A DNA stretch of 40,142 nt from Levilactobacillus cerevisiae (GCF_003946245.1 NZ_RHNN01000031.1:1-40142), one strand, 5' to 3'. Shown: positions 1-8,383, counted from the first letter of the stretch. Notes: generated by a model not told the origin, from the sequence alone. Made by a program: numbers and translations.

Positions 1-102
1 ATACCAAGTATCAAACCGCCCTACACATATTTGGTTTGTCGAAACAATGTTCAGTTTTCAAAGGTCTACCAAGTTATTAGAGAAGCAAATGCTCCGTGAC
101 AA
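1..102 (-). ncRNA. 5' leader of an rRNA operon (16S gene lies off the left edge)
   Basis: Read leftward, this stretch starts just below a strong promoter and carries TTTGAAAACTGAAC at about 44-57, a boxA-like antitermination element typical of rRNA leaders and spacers in lactobacilli and bacilli. No coding frame fits. The 16S gene itself is not in the window, so the rRNA operon is inferred from the promoter pair and the leader motif. It would be transcribed away from the rest of the window. Confidence 0.7.
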
Positions 103-109
103 CTTTTAA

Positions 110-138
110 AGTATATCATGTCGGTTAAAACGTGTCAA
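110..138 (-). promoter_or_regulatory. Proximal rRNA-type promoter (P2)
   Basis: On the minus strand, TTGACA (133-138) and TATACT (110-115) are separated by exactly 17 bases. This is near-consensus for the housekeeping sigma factor. Transcription would start near 103 and run into the boxA-like leader. Confidence 0.85.
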
Positions 139-222
139 CATCTTTTTTCAACTTTTTGAATATTTATTCAACATTCATTTTACTGAAGAAATTTACGATA
201 CGTCTTTCTGACAACATAAATC

Positions 223-251
223 ATTCTATCAGTTACGATTTAACACGTCAA
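223..251 (-). promoter_or_regulatory. Distal rRNA-type promoter (P1)
   Basis: On the minus strand, TTGACG (246-251) and TAGAAT (223-228) are separated by 17 bases. It lies 113 bases upstream of a second promoter in the same direction. Tandem spacing of this kind is typical of rRNA operons. Nothing else is seen between 252 and 370. Confidence 0.75.
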
Positions 252-370
252 GCACAAATTTCAAATTATGATTAACTATTCAGCAATCTGTTATTTATGC
301 ATTCCTCGTCTCAAATCAGCAACAGGTAATATCTTACCAATCATCTTTCATTAGGTCAAGTATTTATTCC

Positions 371-404
371 AAATAAAATAAAAAGCCCCTCTTACGAGGA
401 AGCT
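371..404 (-). terminator. Terminator of the cyclophilin-S1 protein pair
   Basis: On the minus strand a GC-rich hairpin (arms about 396-404 and 384-390, loop GTAA) is followed by a T-rich run TTTTTATTTT. It overlaps the last codons of the S1 gene. Confidence 0.8.
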
Positions 405-781
405 TTCTCTTGATCAAGTCGTTGTAGCGCCTCACTTTTCCAACCCTCTAGCCGGTCAGCGATGGGCTGAAACCCATTATTGATTCGGTGATTGGTCCAG
501 TAATGGCGATGTTGATGTTCCAATGGTTCCGGACTGTAGGCAACGTGTTCCAAACACCGTAAAGAAAGACTGATCTTTCCCGTAAACTCATCGATGTCCA
601 GAATCACCACGTTAACCTCCTGATTAACCTTGAGGTAGTCATGGATATCTTGGACGTAACCACAATGACACTCAGAAATGTGGATCAAGCCCTGACGATG
701 ACCGCCCAAACTCACAAACGCACCGTACGGCTGGATTCCTGTAATGTGCCCCGTCACCCGCTGACCAATTTGAAACGGCAT
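392..781 (-). CDS. yugI: S1 RNA-binding domain protein, YugI/GSP13/CvfD family
   Basis: A 129-residue protein with one S1 (OB-fold) domain at about residues 3-75, marked by the run GAFVSLGG and then GLIHISE, and a polar tail. Relatives (B. subtilis YugI/GSP13, pneumococcal CvfD) bind RNA or ribosomes and act in stress and post-transcriptional control; the role here is inferred from that family. I chose the ATG at 779-781 because GGGAGG lies 8-9 bases upstream; an in-frame ATG 11 codons earlier has no comparable site. It follows the cyclophilin gene on the same strand by 35 bases, so the two are probably co-transcribed, and a terminator overlaps its 3' end. Confidence 0.88.
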   Translation of the reverse strand: MPFQIGQRVTGHITGIQPYGAFVSLGGHRQGLIHISECHCGYVQDIHDYLKVNQEVNVVILDIDEFTGKISLSLRCLEHVAYSPEPLEHQHRHYWTNHRINNGFQPIADRLEGWKSEALQRLDQEKASS

Positions 782-816
782 AGGCCTGACCTCCCTACTA
801 TAGAAATGACACACAA

Positions 817-1410
817 TTACTCAGCGTCTTTAACGGTAACCTTGTCCATCGTGACTGGCGTTGCCGGTTGGTCGCTGGCATCCGTCTTGACCTTGGCAAT
901 GGCGTCAACGACATCCATCCCCGCAATCACTTGGCCGAAGACCGTGTGGCGGAAATCTAACCACGGTGTCCCACCGTCTTTATAGGCATCGACAATTTCT
1001 GCTGGGAAGCCCGCATCAGCCATCTGGCTCTGCATTTGGTCCGTCATGTCCTTGTCCTGAACGACGAAGAACTGGCTACCATTGGTATTCGGACCCGCGT
1101 TAGCCATTGAAACGGCCCCACGAAGGTTATACAGTTCTTGTGAAAATTCATCTTCAAACGGTTGACCCCAGATACTTTCGCCACCCATCCCAGTACCGGT
1201 TGGATCGCCACCTTGAATCATAAAGTTGGGAATGACCCGGTGGAACGTCAAGCCATCATAGTAGCCGGCCTTGGCATGGGTCACAAAGTTTTCAACTGTC
1301 TTTGGTGCTTGTTCGGGGAAGAGTTGCAGCTGAATGGTCCCCATGGACGTTTCAATCGTTACTTGTGGACCCCTGGCGTTAGCCAAATCAATTTGCGGAA
1401 ACTTTGTCAT
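817..1410 (-). CDS. Peptidyl-prolyl cis-trans isomerase, cyclophilin type
   Basis: A 197-residue single-domain cyclophilin that speeds cis-trans isomerisation of Xaa-Pro bonds. It has no signal peptide and is therefore predicted cytoplasmic. The family signature [15 protein letters not shown] starts at residue 56 and includes the catalytic Arg58; NGSQFF lies at about residues 110-115. The C-terminal part carries the usual VFG(Q)VI..MDVVD block. The ATG has GGAGG six bases upstream. Divergent from the PgpA-family gene and upstream of the YugI-type gene on the same strand. Confidence 0.95.
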   Translation of the reverse strand: MTKFPQIDLANARGPQVTIETSMGTIQLQLFPEQAPKTVENFVTHAKAGYYDGLTFHRVIPNFMIQGGDPTGTGMGGESIWGQPFEDEFSQELYNLRGAVSMANAGPNTNGSQFFVVQDKDMTDQMQSQMADAGFPAEIVDAYKDGGTPWLDFRHTVFGQVIAGMDVVDAIAKVKTDASDQPATPVTMDKVTVKDAE

Positions 1411-1451
1411 AATTATCCTCCATATCTTTTCAAAACACTATCTGCCTTTCT

Positions 1452-1480
1452 ATTATCACCGCCAACCGACAAAAATGCAA
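1452..1480 (-). promoter_or_regulatory. Promoter of the cyclophilin gene
   Basis: On the minus strand TTGCAT (1475-1480) and GATAAT (1452-1457) are spaced by 17 bases, about 40 bases before the start codon. A TATACT on the plus strand at 1497-1502 probably serves the divergent gene, though its -35 box is poor. Confidence 0.6.
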
Positions 1481-1539
1481 CTAGCAGCCATGGTGTTATA
1501 CTAAGAACACATTTCATTTCAAATTAGGAGACGATCCAA

Positions 1540-2049
1540 ATGACGAAACCAACCACAGCATTAAAGCAACGCACGATTGATCTGTTAAACGAACGCGGCG
1601 TTCAACTCGACGACATCGCTAGCCTGGTCATCTTTTTACAAAAAGACTACATCGCTGGCTTAACGACTGCCGAGGCTCTCAGTAGTGTGCAAACCGTTCT
1701 CAGCAAACGTGAAGTCCAAAATGCCATCCTTACCGGCATTCAATTAGACATCGCAGCTGAGCACCACGCCCTCCTCGAGCCGCTGCAAACTATCGTCGAA
1801 CGTGACGAAGGCCTGTACGGTGTGGATGAGACCATGGCCCTCTCAATTGTTGATATCTACGGTTCCATCGGCTTCACCAATTACGGGTATATCGATCGCG
1901 TCAAACCCGGCATTCTTGCCAAACTCAACGCGCACGAACCTGGCATCATTCACACGTTCCTTGACGACTTGGTCGGCGCAATCGCGGCCGCAGCTGCTGC
2001 GCGCCTAGCCCACGACGACGCGGGCGAACAAGACACGCCATTTAAGTAA
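1540..2049 (+). CDS. PgpA-family protein (YutG type, predicted phosphatidylglycerophosphatase A)
   Basis: A 169-residue protein matching the YutG branch of the PgpA family. Recognisable blocks are ERGVQLDDIA near the N terminus, KREVQNAILTGIQLD in the middle and DIYGSIGFTNYGYID followed by KPG in the second half. The family as named removes the phosphate from phosphatidylglycerophosphate in phosphatidylglycerol synthesis. Unlike E. coli PgpA, this short branch has no convincing long membrane spans, so the enzymatic assignment is an inference. AGGAG lies about nine bases upstream of the ATG. Monocistronic between a divergent gene and dedA; a 7-bp inverted repeat at about 2082-2114 lacks a T-run and is not a clear terminator. 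Confidence 0.72.
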   Translation: MTKPTTALKQRTIDLLNERGVQLDDIASLVIFLQKDYIAGLTTAEALSSVQTVLSKREVQNAILTGIQLDIAAEHHALLEPLQTIVERDEGLYGVDETMALSIVDIYGSIGFTNYGYIDRVKPGILAKLNAHEPGIIHTFLDDLVGAIAAAAAARLAHDDAGEQDTPFK

Positions 2050-2125
2050 CAGCCCGACTAGCTTACCCCGTTAGTTATGTCACCTTAACCAAATATCATA
2101 ATTTCATTAAGGTTGGCCGACTCTG

Positions 2126-2154
2126 CTGACAGTGGGGTCAAACCCAGCTACAAT
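2126..2154 (+). promoter_or_regulatory. Promoter of the dedA-family gene
   Basis: CTGACA (2126-2131) and TACAAT (2149-2154) with a 17-base spacer, about 40 bases upstream of the start codon. Confidence 0.65.
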
Positions 2155-2195
2155 GTAGGCATAACAAATTTCAGACTAGCATAAGGAGCACCTTA

Positions 2196-2861
2196 ATGGG
2201 ATATCTAATTGATTTTGTGCTACACATTGATGATCACTTGGTGAATATCGTCAATACGTTTGGGGGATCCACCTACTTCATTCTGTTTGCCATCGTTTTT
2301 GTCGAAACCGGTGCGGTGATTCTGCCATTTCTCCCCGGTGATTCATTACTCTTCGCTGCGGCCGCCCTGGCTGCCAACCCGGTATACGGGCTCAACATCT
2401 GGTTCTTCGTCGCGCTATTCTTATTAGCTGCGATTGCTGGCGACTCCCTGAACTTCTACCTGGGGGGAAAGGCCGGTGCGGCCCTCTCCAGTCATTCCTG
2501 GTTCGGCCGCTTGATCAATAAGGATAAGCTCGCCCAATCAGAGAAGTTTTTCCGCAAGCACGGACCGCTGGCCATCTTTCTCGGCCGCTTCATGCCGATC
2601 ATTCGGACGTTTGTACCCTTCACTGCGGCAGGTTCACAGTTCCCGTACCGTCGTTTTCTGAAATACAACGTCAGCGCGGCCATGACGTGGGTCTTCATCT
2701 GCTGTGGCGGAGGTTATTTCTTCGGGAACATCCCCTTCGTCAAAGCCCATTTCTCAGCCGTGGTGCTGGGGATTATCGTTATTTCCTTGATCCCAGCCAT
2801 CGTTGGTTGGCTTAAGGGGCGCCACCCGTCAACCCCGAGTAGCCTCCCAGAAGACGACTAG
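2196..2861 (+). CDS. DedA family membrane protein
   Basis: A 221-residue integral membrane protein of the DedA/SNARE-associated (VTT) superfamily. The family hallmark FLPGDSLLF lies at about residues 45-53, and the second signature GRFMPIIRTFVPF..AG at about 129-145. Several hydrophobic helices flank these re-entrant motifs, and the short hydrophilic C terminus is acidic. DedA proteins are linked to envelope homeostasis, and some to undecaprenyl-phosphate or phospholipid flipping; which lipid applies here is not visible. AAGGAG sits seven bases before the ATG. It is a single-gene unit with its own promoter and a strong terminator. Confidence 0.93.
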   Translation: MGYLIDFVLHIDDHLVNIVNTFGGSTYFILFAIVFVETGAVILPFLPGDSLLFAAAALAANPVYGLNIWFFVALFLLAAIAGDSLNFYLGGKAGAALSSHSWFGRLINKDKLAQSEKFFRKHGPLAIFLGRFMPIIRTFVPFTAAGSQFPYRRFLKYNVSAAMTWVFICCGGGYFFGNIPFVKAHFSAVVLGIIVISLIPAIVGWLKGRHPSTPSSLPEDD

Positions 2862-2881
2862 AAAATAGCACATTGAAATAG

Positions 2882-2913
2882 CCGATGACAGCCTACGCCG
2901 TCATCGGTTTTTT
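2882..2913 (+). terminator. Terminator of the dedA-family gene
   Basis: CCGATGAC (2882-2889) pairs with GTCATCGG (2900-2907), followed by six T. Confidence 0.92.
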
Positions 2914-2972
2914 AGTGTCTTATGTTAAGTAGCATCAGTTGCCTTCTTCTCTCGCAGTACGACTCTGAAACG

Positions 2973-3006
2973 CAAAAAGACGTCTGGAATTCCCCCCAAA
3001 CGCCTT
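2973..3006 (-). terminator. Terminator of the leftward yunD-yutD cluster
   Basis: On the minus strand, 3006-2996 pairs with 2987-2977 over 11 bp including two G-U pairs, followed by a T-run. It faces the dedA terminator, so the two convergent units are separated on both sides. Confidence 0.7.
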
Positions 3007-3027
3007 CTTAGTCTCTATTCATTTAAC

Positions 3028-3657
3028 CTACGCGTTTTTAATAGCCACGCGTCCTCGCCAGTACAACCATCCCAGACCGGCCTCAAAGAGTACGAAGGCC
3101 ATGATGAAACAGTGCAGAAAGAACGTGTCCGGTAGCGCGTTAATAATCGGGTCTAAATCCGGATCAAAAATCCAGTCGTTATTGCGGAATAAAACTTCAT
3201 GGAAGGCAATGAAAAAGCCGTTAAAGTTCACGGCCAACATGGCGCCCAGCACCAACGGCACGCCCGCCGCGATTTGCGTCGGGCGTAAGAGACGCCACTG
3301 TTCCGATCGCCGGTGCAGTCCGCGGAGATAAAGTCCCGCCGGCGTCAGACTCACGAGTAGCACCACGTTGTTCAGGAGAAACAGATTTTTCACGTCATGG
3401 AAATGAATCATCCCCGTATAGGACGTGGGAAAATTGCTCATTTTTAAATCCGTCACCCACGGTAACTCCAAGTAGCCTAACATTTGATAGTAATTATGCA
3501 TAATTTTGTGAGGCGCCATCTGAACGGTCTGACTAATGTCTAGCCAGTGAATATCCAAACGATACAGCCACACGGCATTGATCGTCAAAAAAATACTCAG
3601 CGTAATTAACGCCAAAAACAGTGCGGTCAAGCCACCCCAACGTGCTAGCCTAGTCAA
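3028..3657 (-). CDS. DUF1461 / TIGR01906 family integral membrane protein
   Basis: A 209-residue membrane protein with about four hydrophobic helices: one at the N terminus (about 10-32), two in the middle (about 95-112 and 131-152) and one near the C terminus (about 180-200). Between the first two is a roughly 60-residue extracytoplasmic-looking segment containing HNYYQMLGYL and later HFHDVK, typical of the family. No function is known for the family. The start is TTG at 3655-3657, with GGAGG nine bases upstream inside the preceding HAD gene; the two overlap by eight bases, suggesting translational coupling. Last gene of the leftward cluster. Confidence 0.85.
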   Translation of the reverse strand: MTRLARWGGLTALFLALITLSIFLTINAVWLYRLDIHWLDISQTVQMAPHKIMHNYYQMLGYLELPWVTDLKMSNFPTSYTGMIHFHDVKNLFLLNNVVLLVSLTPAGLYLRGLHRRSEQWRLLRPTQIAAGVPLVLGAMLAVNFNGFFIAFHEVLFRNNDWIFDPDLDPIINALPDTFFLHCFIMAFVLFEAGLGWLYWRGRVAIKNA

Positions 3658-4450
3658 GCGGCCCCGCCTCCAAATCCCAATGGGCTAAATCAGGAACCGT
3701 ATAGGTCGGTTGCACGGCTGCCGTTGCGACCTGTTCTGGCGTGGATACGCCCGTGTAAGTCAACAAGGTATCAACCCCCGCATGGATGCCCGCCAAAATA
3801 TCCGTCTGATAGTTGTCCCCAATCATCAAAGCGTGTTCTGGCGCCACCCCCATTTGCGCTAACGAGTTCTGTAAGAGAATGGGTTCCGGCTTGCCCACGA
3901 AAATGGGGGCCGTCTGTGTCGCATAGCGGACGAGGTCGACCAACGCCCCAGCACCCGGCATCAGACCACGTGCCTTAGGGATATTGGAATCCGAGTTCGT
4001 GCCAATGAAGGTGGAGCCACTACGGATTGCTAAAATTGCCTTGGCAAATTTTTCATAGGTCACGTCGCTATCCAAACCCACGACGACATAGGTCGGGTGC
4101 ACTTCGTCTACCGTGAACCCCTTAGCCGCCAGGGCCTGTGCCAAGCCGATTTCACCGACGACGTAAACCGTTCGTGGCTCCTGATTCCGTTCGTCAGCCC
4201 GTTGCGCCAAAAAGTCAGCCGTTGCTAACCCCGCCGTATAGACGTTGGCCGTCGTGACATGAATATCATGATTATCAGCCAGGTTCGCTACCACGTCCAC
4301 CGGTAGCTTAGTGGTATTATTAGTCACAAATTTAAAGGGCATGTGCGCCGCCTGTAATCGCTCGACGAATACCCGGGCCTTGGGGTAGCGCTTGCTGCCC
4401 GCATAAATTGTCCCATCAAGGTCGATCAAATAAGCCTGATACTTTTTCAC
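3650..4450 (-). CDS. HAD-superfamily phosphatase, NagD-like (TIGR01457 type)
   Basis: A subclass IIA HAD hydrolase of about 266 residues. Motif I DLDGT is near residue 10, with the nucleophile Asp and the acid/base Asp; motif II is TNNT, motif III is around GKPEP, and motif IV is GDNYQTDI. The C2 cap sits between motifs II and III. Members dephosphorylate small phosphorylated metabolites such as nucleotides or p-nitrophenyl phosphate; the natural substrate is not evident. I chose the GTG at 4448-4450 because AGGGAG is eight bases upstream; the in-frame TTG two codons earlier sits almost on top of that site. It follows yutD by only 12 bases and overlaps the DUF1461 gene. Confidence 0.9.
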   Translation of the reverse strand: MKKYQAYLIDLDGTIYAGSKRYPKARVFVERLQAAHMPFKFVTNNTTKLPVDVVANLADNHDIHVTTANVYTAGLATADFLAQRADERNQEPRTVYVVGEIGLAQALAAKGFTVDEVHPTYVVVGLDSDVTYEKFAKAILAIRSGSTFIGTNSDSNIPKARGLMPGAGALVDLVRYATQTAPIFVGKPEPILLQNSLAQMGVAPEHALMIGDNYQTDILAGIHAGVDTLLTYTGVSTPEQVATAAVQPTYTVPDLAHWDLEAGPLD

Positions 4451-4462
4451 TACCAACTCTCC

Positions 4463-5167
4463 CTAATCTTCTTTTTTACGAATGGTAAAATGCCGGCGTC
4501 CCTGACCACCAGAAGCAACTGTCACCGTCTTCTGCTCATTTCCTGTTGACTTAGCGACTGGGCGCCGTTCCTCAGTGTACGGGTGCGAGGTATTCCGATG
4601 CCGTCTGCGTGACCGGCGGCGATGGGCCGTGTTCGTACCATTCGTGTTATTAGAATGACTCTCAGATTGTTTGTTGGTTGGCGCCTTTTCTGTAGTTTTC
4701 GACTGTGCACTAGCCTGATTACCCGCGCTTTCCGTTGCCGGTTTAGCTTGGCTCGTCGTTGACCGCGGATTACGACGGCGGCGGGGTCGACGGGGCTTCG
4801 GTGCGGATTTAACATCTAGGTTGTGCAGAATGAAGTACGCACACCCAAAGTTACAGGACTCGTAAAGGTAGTCCTGCACGGCGTCAATTTGGTTCTGCTT
4901 GGCGCCTGCACGGTCCTCAGCGTAGAACCCCTTTAACCGGAGTTGTTCGAACCCCCAGTCACCCACAATGTAGTCAAATTTACTCAAAATTGTACTGAAG
5001 CGCTGGGCAAACTCCGTGAAGTCAAAACCCTCCCGGACATCTGCCACAACTTCATAGGGATGGCCATTGATTGAGATGTGGCTCTCATCCACCCGGACTA
5101 CTTCGGCGGCTGGCTCCCGGTTTTCTTTTTGTTCGGCAACGAGTGCCTCTAAATCTTTGCGATCCAC
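4463..5167 (-). CDS. yutD: YutD-like protein (DUF1027) with a long basic tail
   Basis: The first ~115 residues form the conserved YutD domain, with YEVVADVREGFD, KFDYIVGDWGFEQLRLKGF and a closing YLYESCNFGCAYF that contains two cysteines. From about residue 125 the protein becomes a low-complexity Arg/Lys/Ser/Thr/Asn tail with clusters such as PRRPRRRRNPR and HRRRSRRRHR, suggesting nucleic-acid or ribosome contact (inference). YutD has no settled biochemical function. The GTG at 5165-5167 has AGAGAGG nine bases upstream; the in-frame ATG three codons earlier (5174-5176) directly abuts that site, so it is less likely, although it adds only three residues. Between yunD and the HAD gene, as in other Firmicutes. 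Confidence 0.88.
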   Translation of the reverse strand: MDRKDLEALVAEQKENREPAAEVVRVDESHISINGHPYEVVADVREGFDFTEFAQRFSTILSKFDYIVGDWGFEQLRLKGFYAEDRAGAKQNQIDAVQDYLYESCNFGCAYFILHNLDVKSAPKPRRPRRRRNPRSTTSQAKPATESAGNQASAQSKTTEKAPTNKQSESHSNNTNGTNTAHRRRSRRRHRNTSHPYTEERRPVAKSTGNEQKTVTVASGGQGRRHFTIRKKED

Positions 5168-5187
5168 CGTCGTCATCCTCTCTGTTT

Positions 5188-6570
5188 TTAAGATAACGGG
5201 TAGTGCTTACCCAGATACTGGGCGAACACTTCCCGTAATAAGTCTTTGTATAAAATCTTGTTCTGTCCCACGATGGAGATCGTTGGGAAAAACGGGATGA
5301 ACAAATAGTGATCCAATCCCGCAATCGTATACTGCTTCGTGGGTGACAAAGGTTCGCCTCGCCAAGTGACCTCGTGCGTCACGGCATCGTAGGCGATTCC
5401 CAAGTAATTGATCTCACCAAAGATTTTACCACGAAACCCCATACCTTTTTGCGGAAAATACCGTAAAAATAACCGAGCCAATTCGAATTCTTGAATTAAC
5501 CGCCACAAATCGTAGCCACTCAGCGTAATCGTCATGACGTGGATATTGTGCGGTAACAGTTCGTGTAGTTGGTTTTGATTAACCACACCCCGTGGTAAGT
5601 CGTGCAGAAACAAGCCAGCATTTAAAATGGCAGCTTGTGTCCCGGCATATTCCGCCACGGCATGCAGACCTTCACGGACCAAGCGGGGCTGACCGACGGG
5701 ATCGGCTTCCATCGCTACCGGTAGATTGGCCACCCGCTGTTCGGACAGGATTGCCTTGCCCAAGTCGGCCAGCTGGCCAATTTCGGCAGCGTCCGCCGGT
5801 TTCTCTGGCAATTTGGCCGTCTCAACCACCCCTGCCTGTGCCCGTTGCACCTGATGCTTCTCGTCCAGGTCCAGCGTAATCCGGCCCACGTAGCGCCCCC
5901 ATTTGCCAGCCGCAGCTAACAGACTGTGGTTGTCCTGCTCACCGTGCACCAGCAAGTGGTGCGTGTGGCTGCCAATAATGACGGTCACCTCGGGAAAACG
6001 CTTGGCAATTTGCCGGTCGACATCCAATCCCAGATGGGAGAGCAGGACACACACATCAAACTGCCCGGCATAGGTATGCAACAGTTGTGTGAGCGCCGGA
6101 TTCACGGCAATCGGCCACCATCCCGCTAACGGATAGGTCAAATGGTACGGTGCCGTTAAGCCCAGCACCAATACGCGCGTGCCAGCTGCGGTGGTAAAAA
6201 TCTTGTGATCAATTGCCCAGCTCGGCTGCTCGTGCGTGTCCCCAGTGAGAATATTCCCTAGAATCACGGGAAAGTTCGCGTGGTCATACAAGTGATCTAA
6301 TTGCGGCCGCATGAAACCCAGCCCCTCGTTGTTGCCAATCGTCGCGGCATCGTAACCGATTTGATTCATTAATTCAATGTTTTTTTGACCAACCGTTGCC
6401 TCACTGACGGGGTGCACCCGGTCGATATGGTCCCCCAAGTCAAACGTATAAACGGTGTCTCCTGCTTGTTCGGCCTGCTGCCGGGTGGTCGTCAAATAAC
6501 GCCGAATCCGTGGCCAATTCTCGAAGTGCGAGTGCAGGTCATTCGTATGCAAAATGGTAATCCGTTCCAT
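5188..6570 (-). CDS. yunD: YunD-type metallophosphatase / 5'-nucleotidase family protein
   Basis: A 460-residue two-domain protein. The N-terminal calcineurin-like metallophosphoesterase domain (about 1-270) shows HTNDLHSH (residues 8-15), then DLGDHID, a GNNE in the NH(D/E) position, LLSHLG and GSHTHH, the metal ligands of UshA-type nucleotidases. The C-terminal 5'-nucleotidase substrate-binding domain (about 300-460) includes NAGLFLHDLPRG. There is no signal peptide, in contrast to secreted UshA enzymes, so it should hydrolyse nucleotides or sugar nucleotides in the cytoplasm. GAGGAG lies nine bases before the ATG. It is 20 bases upstream of yutD and probably co-transcribed with it. Confidence 0.92.
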   Translation of the reverse strand: MERITILHTNDLHSHFENWPRIRRYLTTTRQQAEQAGDTVYTFDLGDHIDRVHPVSEATVGQKNIELMNQIGYDAATIGNNEGLGFMRPQLDHLYDHANFPVILGNILTGDTHEQPSWAIDHKIFTTAAGTRVLVLGLTAPYHLTYPLAGWWPIAVNPALTQLLHTYAGQFDVCVLLSHLGLDVDRQIAKRFPEVTVIIGSHTHHLLVHGEQDNHSLLAAAGKWGRYVGRITLDLDEKHQVQRAQAGVVETAKLPEKPADAAEIGQLADLGKAILSEQRVANLPVAMEADPVGQPRLVREGLHAVAEYAGTQAAILNAGLFLHDLPRGVVNQNQLHELLPHNIHVMTITLSGYDLWRLIQEFELARLFLRYFPQKGMGFRGKIFGEINYLGIAYDAVTHEVTWRGEPLSPTKQYTIAGLDHYLFIPFFPTISIVGQNKILYKDLLREVFAQYLGKHYPLS

Positions 6571-6659
6571 TTTTTCAGTCTCCTCTTAATGCTGAGTCTA
6601 ATCGTACGGCATCGAGGAGGCGCGGTCAAGCGAGCGGCTGACTCATGCGTATTGCCGCG

Positions 6660-7268
6660 CTACTGTTTCTCCCGAAACTCCTGTGCCTTGCCCGCAACCA
6701 TTTCTTCGATTTCACTGGTTGAAAATGGCGTACCAAACGGTACCTGTTCCATGAGGTACCGGGTTTCTGGCGTATCGACCCCCACGTTGATATTTTCCTT
6801 GACCGGAACGGCATAGTGATGAATGTGGCCGTGCAGATTCACAATTTGATTGACGATGCCCAACATCATTGGGTAATGGGTCATATAGTACTGGCGGTGG
6901 TCGTACTTGATGAGTACGCCGACATCGTGAAAGGTAAATTTCGGCTGACCGTTTTCAATGGGATTGTGGGCAGCTAAATATTTGAACAGGGCTCGACTAT
7001 CGTGGTTACCCTTAATTAATTCTAAGTGACCATTCAATTGCGACAAAACCGCGCAAACGGCCTCATCTGACTTGACCGCTGGCTTGGTGAAGTACAGAGC
7101 AATGTCGCCCAGGTGATAGACGGTATCCGTCGGCGCCACACGGGCATTCCAATTGTCAATAATGGTCTGGTTCATTTCTTCTACGTTGGCAAATGGCCGT
7201 GGGGCAAAATCATTTTCCCCTAACAAATCTGCGTGAAAAAAATGGGTATCTGATGTAAAGAATTCCAT
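6660..7268 (-). CDS. Calcineurin-like metallophosphoesterase
   Basis: A 202-residue single-domain phosphoesterase. Metal-binding blocks are SDTHFFH (6-12), HLGDIA (about 52-57), GNHD (about 92-95), THYP (about 130-133) and HGHIHH (about 145-150). The pattern matches cytosolic phosphoesterases annotated as predicted phosphohydrolases, and the substrate is unknown. AGGGGAG lies eight bases before the ATG. It begins 15 bases after the aldo-keto reductase gene, so they are likely one transcript; the 89-base gap to yunD holds no clear terminator. Confidence 0.88.
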   Translation of the reverse strand: MEFFTSDTHFFHADLLGENDFAPRPFANVEEMNQTIIDNWNARVAPTDTVYHLGDIALYFTKPAVKSDEAVCAVLSQLNGHLELIKGNHDSRALFKYLAAHNPIENGQPKFTFHDVGVLIKYDHRQYYMTHYPMMLGIVNQIVNLHGHIHHYAVPVKENINVGVDTPETRYLMEQVPFGTPFSTSEIEEMVAGKAQEFREKQ

Positions 7269-7283
7269 GAGTCATGCTCCCCT

Positions 7284-8135
7284 TTATAAGACGTCTAATG
7301 GTTGTTTCGTGGTTGGTGCTGGAAATGCCTGATCCAATTGCGCCAATTCGGTGGACGTTAACGTGATATCAGCCGCCGCAATGTTCTGTGCCATGTGAAC
7401 GGCTGAACTCGTTTGAGGAATGGCCAGGACTTGGTCGTGGCGAATGACCCAAGCTAACAAAATCTGATAAATTGAGACCTGATGCTGCTCAGCGATTGCC
7501 TTAACGATAGCATTGGTTGTCAAATGGTGGCCCCAAGCATCACCCTGCGCCACGGGTGAATAAGCAATCAGCGGTAATTTGTGTGCTCTTTGCCAAGGCA
7601 ATACCGAATATTCCAAACCACGACTGCCTAAATGATACAGATCTTCATTGACCACGGCCTGATCTCCGCCTGGTAGTTGCCAAAGTTCTTGTAGATCAGC
7701 AATATCAAAGTTGGACACACCCCAGGCACGAATTTTCCCCGTCTGTTGTAGGCGTTGGAGCTCAACCACGGTTTCGGCCAAGGGAATCTTGCCGCGCCAA
7801 TGGTACAGGTATAGGTCCAGATAATCTGTCCGCAACCGCTTTAAACTGGCGTCTAAGCTGGCTTCCATCCGCTGTTTAGAGGCATTTTCTGGTAACACCT
7901 TAGAAATCAAATAGAGTGACTGTCGCTCAACGGTGGTCAAAGCTTCGCCCACCAGATCCTCGGCGCGGCCAGAACCATACATTTCGGCCGTATCAATCAC
8001 GCGGGCACCGGCTGTAATCCCAGCGCGAATGGCCGCAATCTCCATTGCCCGTTGTGCAGGTTGATCACCCATGTGCCAGGTTCCAATGCCAATCGCTGGA
8101 ACCATTTTACCTGCAATTATGACTTGTTTCATCAT
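7284..8135 (-). CDS. Aldo/keto reductase
   Basis: A 283-residue NAD(P)H-dependent carbonyl reductase with a TIM-barrel fold. The catalytic tetrad is visible: Asp and Tyr in DTAEMYG, Lys in LISKV, and His in YLYHW. The C-terminal half carries SNFD and a closing NADPH-binding region (VLAIPQTSS). The substrate is not evident. I chose the first ATG of an ATG-ATG pair (8133-8135), which has GAGAGGGG eight bases upstream; an upstream in-frame extension of 22 codons lacks a ribosome site. First gene of the leftward cluster. Confidence 0.92.
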   Translation of the reverse strand: MMKQVIIAGKMVPAIGIGTWHMGDQPAQRAMEIAAIRAGITAGARVIDTAEMYGSGRAEDLVGEALTTVERQSLYLISKVLPENASKQRMEASLDASLKRLRTDYLDLYLYHWRGKIPLAETVVELQRLQQTGKIRAWGVSNFDIADLQELWQLPGGDQAVVNEDLYHLGSRGLEYSVLPWQRAHKLPLIAYSPVAQGDAWGHHLTTNAIVKAIAEQHQVSIYQILLAWVIRHDQVLAIPQTSSAVHMAQNIAAADITLTSTELAQLDQAFPAPTTKQPLDVL

Positions 8136-8284
8136 GACATGCACCCCTCTCATTTCGTGCGAGTCGTTTGCTGCCAATTGGTTCCCCACAGCCAACTTCA
8201 CGCTCGATATATTACCTTTATCCTAGCACTTTCGGCCAGTCTTCGCTGGGTCTAGCGTGCCAAATGACAAACTCTTTTCAACGC
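8136..8284. other. Upstream region of the aldo-keto reductase gene
   Basis: AT-rich patches on the minus strand (around 8195-8220) could hold the promoter, but no convincing -35/-10 pair with proper spacing is seen. No gene is present. Confidence 0.35.
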
Positions 8285-8325
8285 AAAAACGCGTCGGGGA
8301 TGGCTATCATCCTGGACGCGTTTTT
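8285..8325 (-). terminator. Strong terminator between the permease unit and the reductase unit
   Basis: AAAAACGCGTC (8285-8295) pairs with GACGCGTTTTT (8315-8325), with a further inner pairing GGATG/CATCC. It has T-runs on both strands, so it can stop transcription from either side; the permease transcript, reading leftward, is the likely client. Confidence 0.85.
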
Positions 8326-8383
8326 CTCTCTAAAATTATATTGCTGAAATGTTTGCCAGATATTGGCAACACGGTCTAAACCT

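Noticed and set aside
2082..2114. Inverted repeat ACCTTAA/TTAAGGT behind the PgpA-family gene as a terminator
   Set aside because: Short stem, 18-base loop and no T-run.
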